Positions 63,867 through 64,000 of a stretch of DNA of 64,000 nucleotides are shown one piece after another. Both the position numbers and the translations under genes were made by a program. Source of the stretch: Rhizobiaceae bacterium. GTDB taxonomy: Bacteria > Pseudomonadota > Alphaproteobacteria > Rhizobiales > Rhizobiaceae. How positions within the stretch are numbered: position 1 is the first letter of the stretch; each line of letters starts with the position of its first letter. The stretch is from the NCBI GenBank assembly GCA_019635775.1, contig JAHBYU010000006.1, positions 62,001-126,000 on the forward strand, written 5' to 3'. The notes beneath the pieces are model-generated. The model was not told the DNA's origin, made no database searches, and was given only the letters and a program-made list of their open reading frames with translations.

Positions 63867-64000
63867 CTAGCCTTTAAGCCCCGAGAGGAATTTTGCAAAT
63901 GTAAGTGAACCTTCGGGCCACGGTCCATGGCCCGAATCTGCATTGAGGTGACCGACTTCGCCGGCGTCGATGAAAAGCGAGCCCCATGCGCCTGCGATAT
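63867..64000 (-). CDS. RBBP9/YdeN-like serine hydrolase, C-terminal end (partial)
   Basis: The last 44 codons of a minus-strand gene that continues beyond the window. The readable end has GSLFIDAGEVGHLNADSGHG then PWPEGSLTFAKFLSGLKG, the conserved C-terminal region of small RBBP9/YdeN alpha/beta hydrolases, in which the first His of GHLNADSG is the catalytic one. The start and nucleophile are outside the window. It lies 28 bp after the FAD oxidoreductase start region on the same strand. Confidence 0.8.
   Translation of the reverse strand, partial: IAGAWGSLFIDAGEVGHLNADSGHGPWPEGSLTFAKFLSGLKG

Noticed and set aside
1-64000. tRNA genes, rRNA genes and CRISPR arrays
   Set aside because: Reading both strands gave no cloverleaf with a CCA-type end, no rRNA-like stretch and no regularly spaced direct repeats.

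Overview
The window is chromosomal DNA of an alphaproteobacterium, most likely a Hyphomicrobiales (Rhizobiales) member near Mesorhizobium, Aquamicrobium or Nitratireductor. The signs are high GC, a SUF operon with SufT, the ATP synthase zeta/inhibitor family (DUF1476), separate PurS and PurQ with a short PurL, eukaryote-type NADP isocitrate dehydrogenase, the DUF2842 and DUF1127 small proteins, and a recA promoter carrying the rhizobial TTG-N11-CAA operator. The genus is an inference. No rRNA, tRNA, CRISPR array or prophage was found.

Layout. 0-7.4 kb: SUF iron-sulfur assembly (end of a cysteine desulfurase, sufB, sufC, sufD, sufS, sufT, then sufA) interrupted by two small secreted proteins on the other strand. 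7.4-12.4 kb: rplM-rpsI with a structured leader, an enoyl-CoA hydratase, an ABC-type ATPase, a CoA-binding protein and O-acetylhomoserine sulfhydrylase. 12.4-17 kb: accessory block with a DUF6653-like membrane protein, a cupin, an HxlR regulator with a probable operator array, a DUF4242 protein, a cytochrome P450 and an FAD oxidoreductase. 17.1-24 kb: the protein quality control set clpP, clpX, lon and the nucleoid protein HU, with heat-shock-like promoters before clpP and lon. 24-29 kb: an XRE regulator, alaS and recA. 29.06-31.48 kb: a 2,425-bp IS1595-family element with perfect 25-bp ends, an 8-bp target duplication and passenger genes (short ORFs, a one-helix membrane protein, an ImmA/IrrE-type metallopeptidase). 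A further solitary end of the same kind abuts its right target duplication. 31.6-38.4 kb: pseudouridine kinase and glycosidase, TfoX-like and GFA proteins, agmatinase, argC, heme A synthase, DUF2842 and an unknown. 38.4-42.2 kb: exopolysaccharide genes, including a tyrosine-kinase-like protein whose ATP site is degenerate. 42.3-46.4 kb: icd, an RNA methyltransferase, murI, DUF3008, rpsD. 46.5-49.9 kb: an ArnT-like glycosyltransferase, a YdjC/ChbG deacetylase and a polyprenyl-phosphate glycosyltransferase that together resemble the Francisella FlmK/NaxD/FlmF2 lipid A amino-sugar pathway. 49.9-64 kb: glutaminase, ttcA, an efflux transporter, grxD, bolA and the purine genes purL, purQ, purS, purC with several interspersed accessory genes, then DUF1476, an HpcH-type aldolase, a DadA-like oxidoreductase and the end of an RBBP9-like hydrolase.

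Most of the window is housekeeping. The parts most worth a second look are the IS1595 element with its cargo and extra end, the FlmF2/NaxD/FlmK-like trio, the degenerate exopolysaccharide kinase, the HxlR operator array, the rplM leader and the unexplained 600 bp between alaS and recA. Gene order also hints that a segment of about 27 kb was inverted between rpsI and the agmatinase gene.
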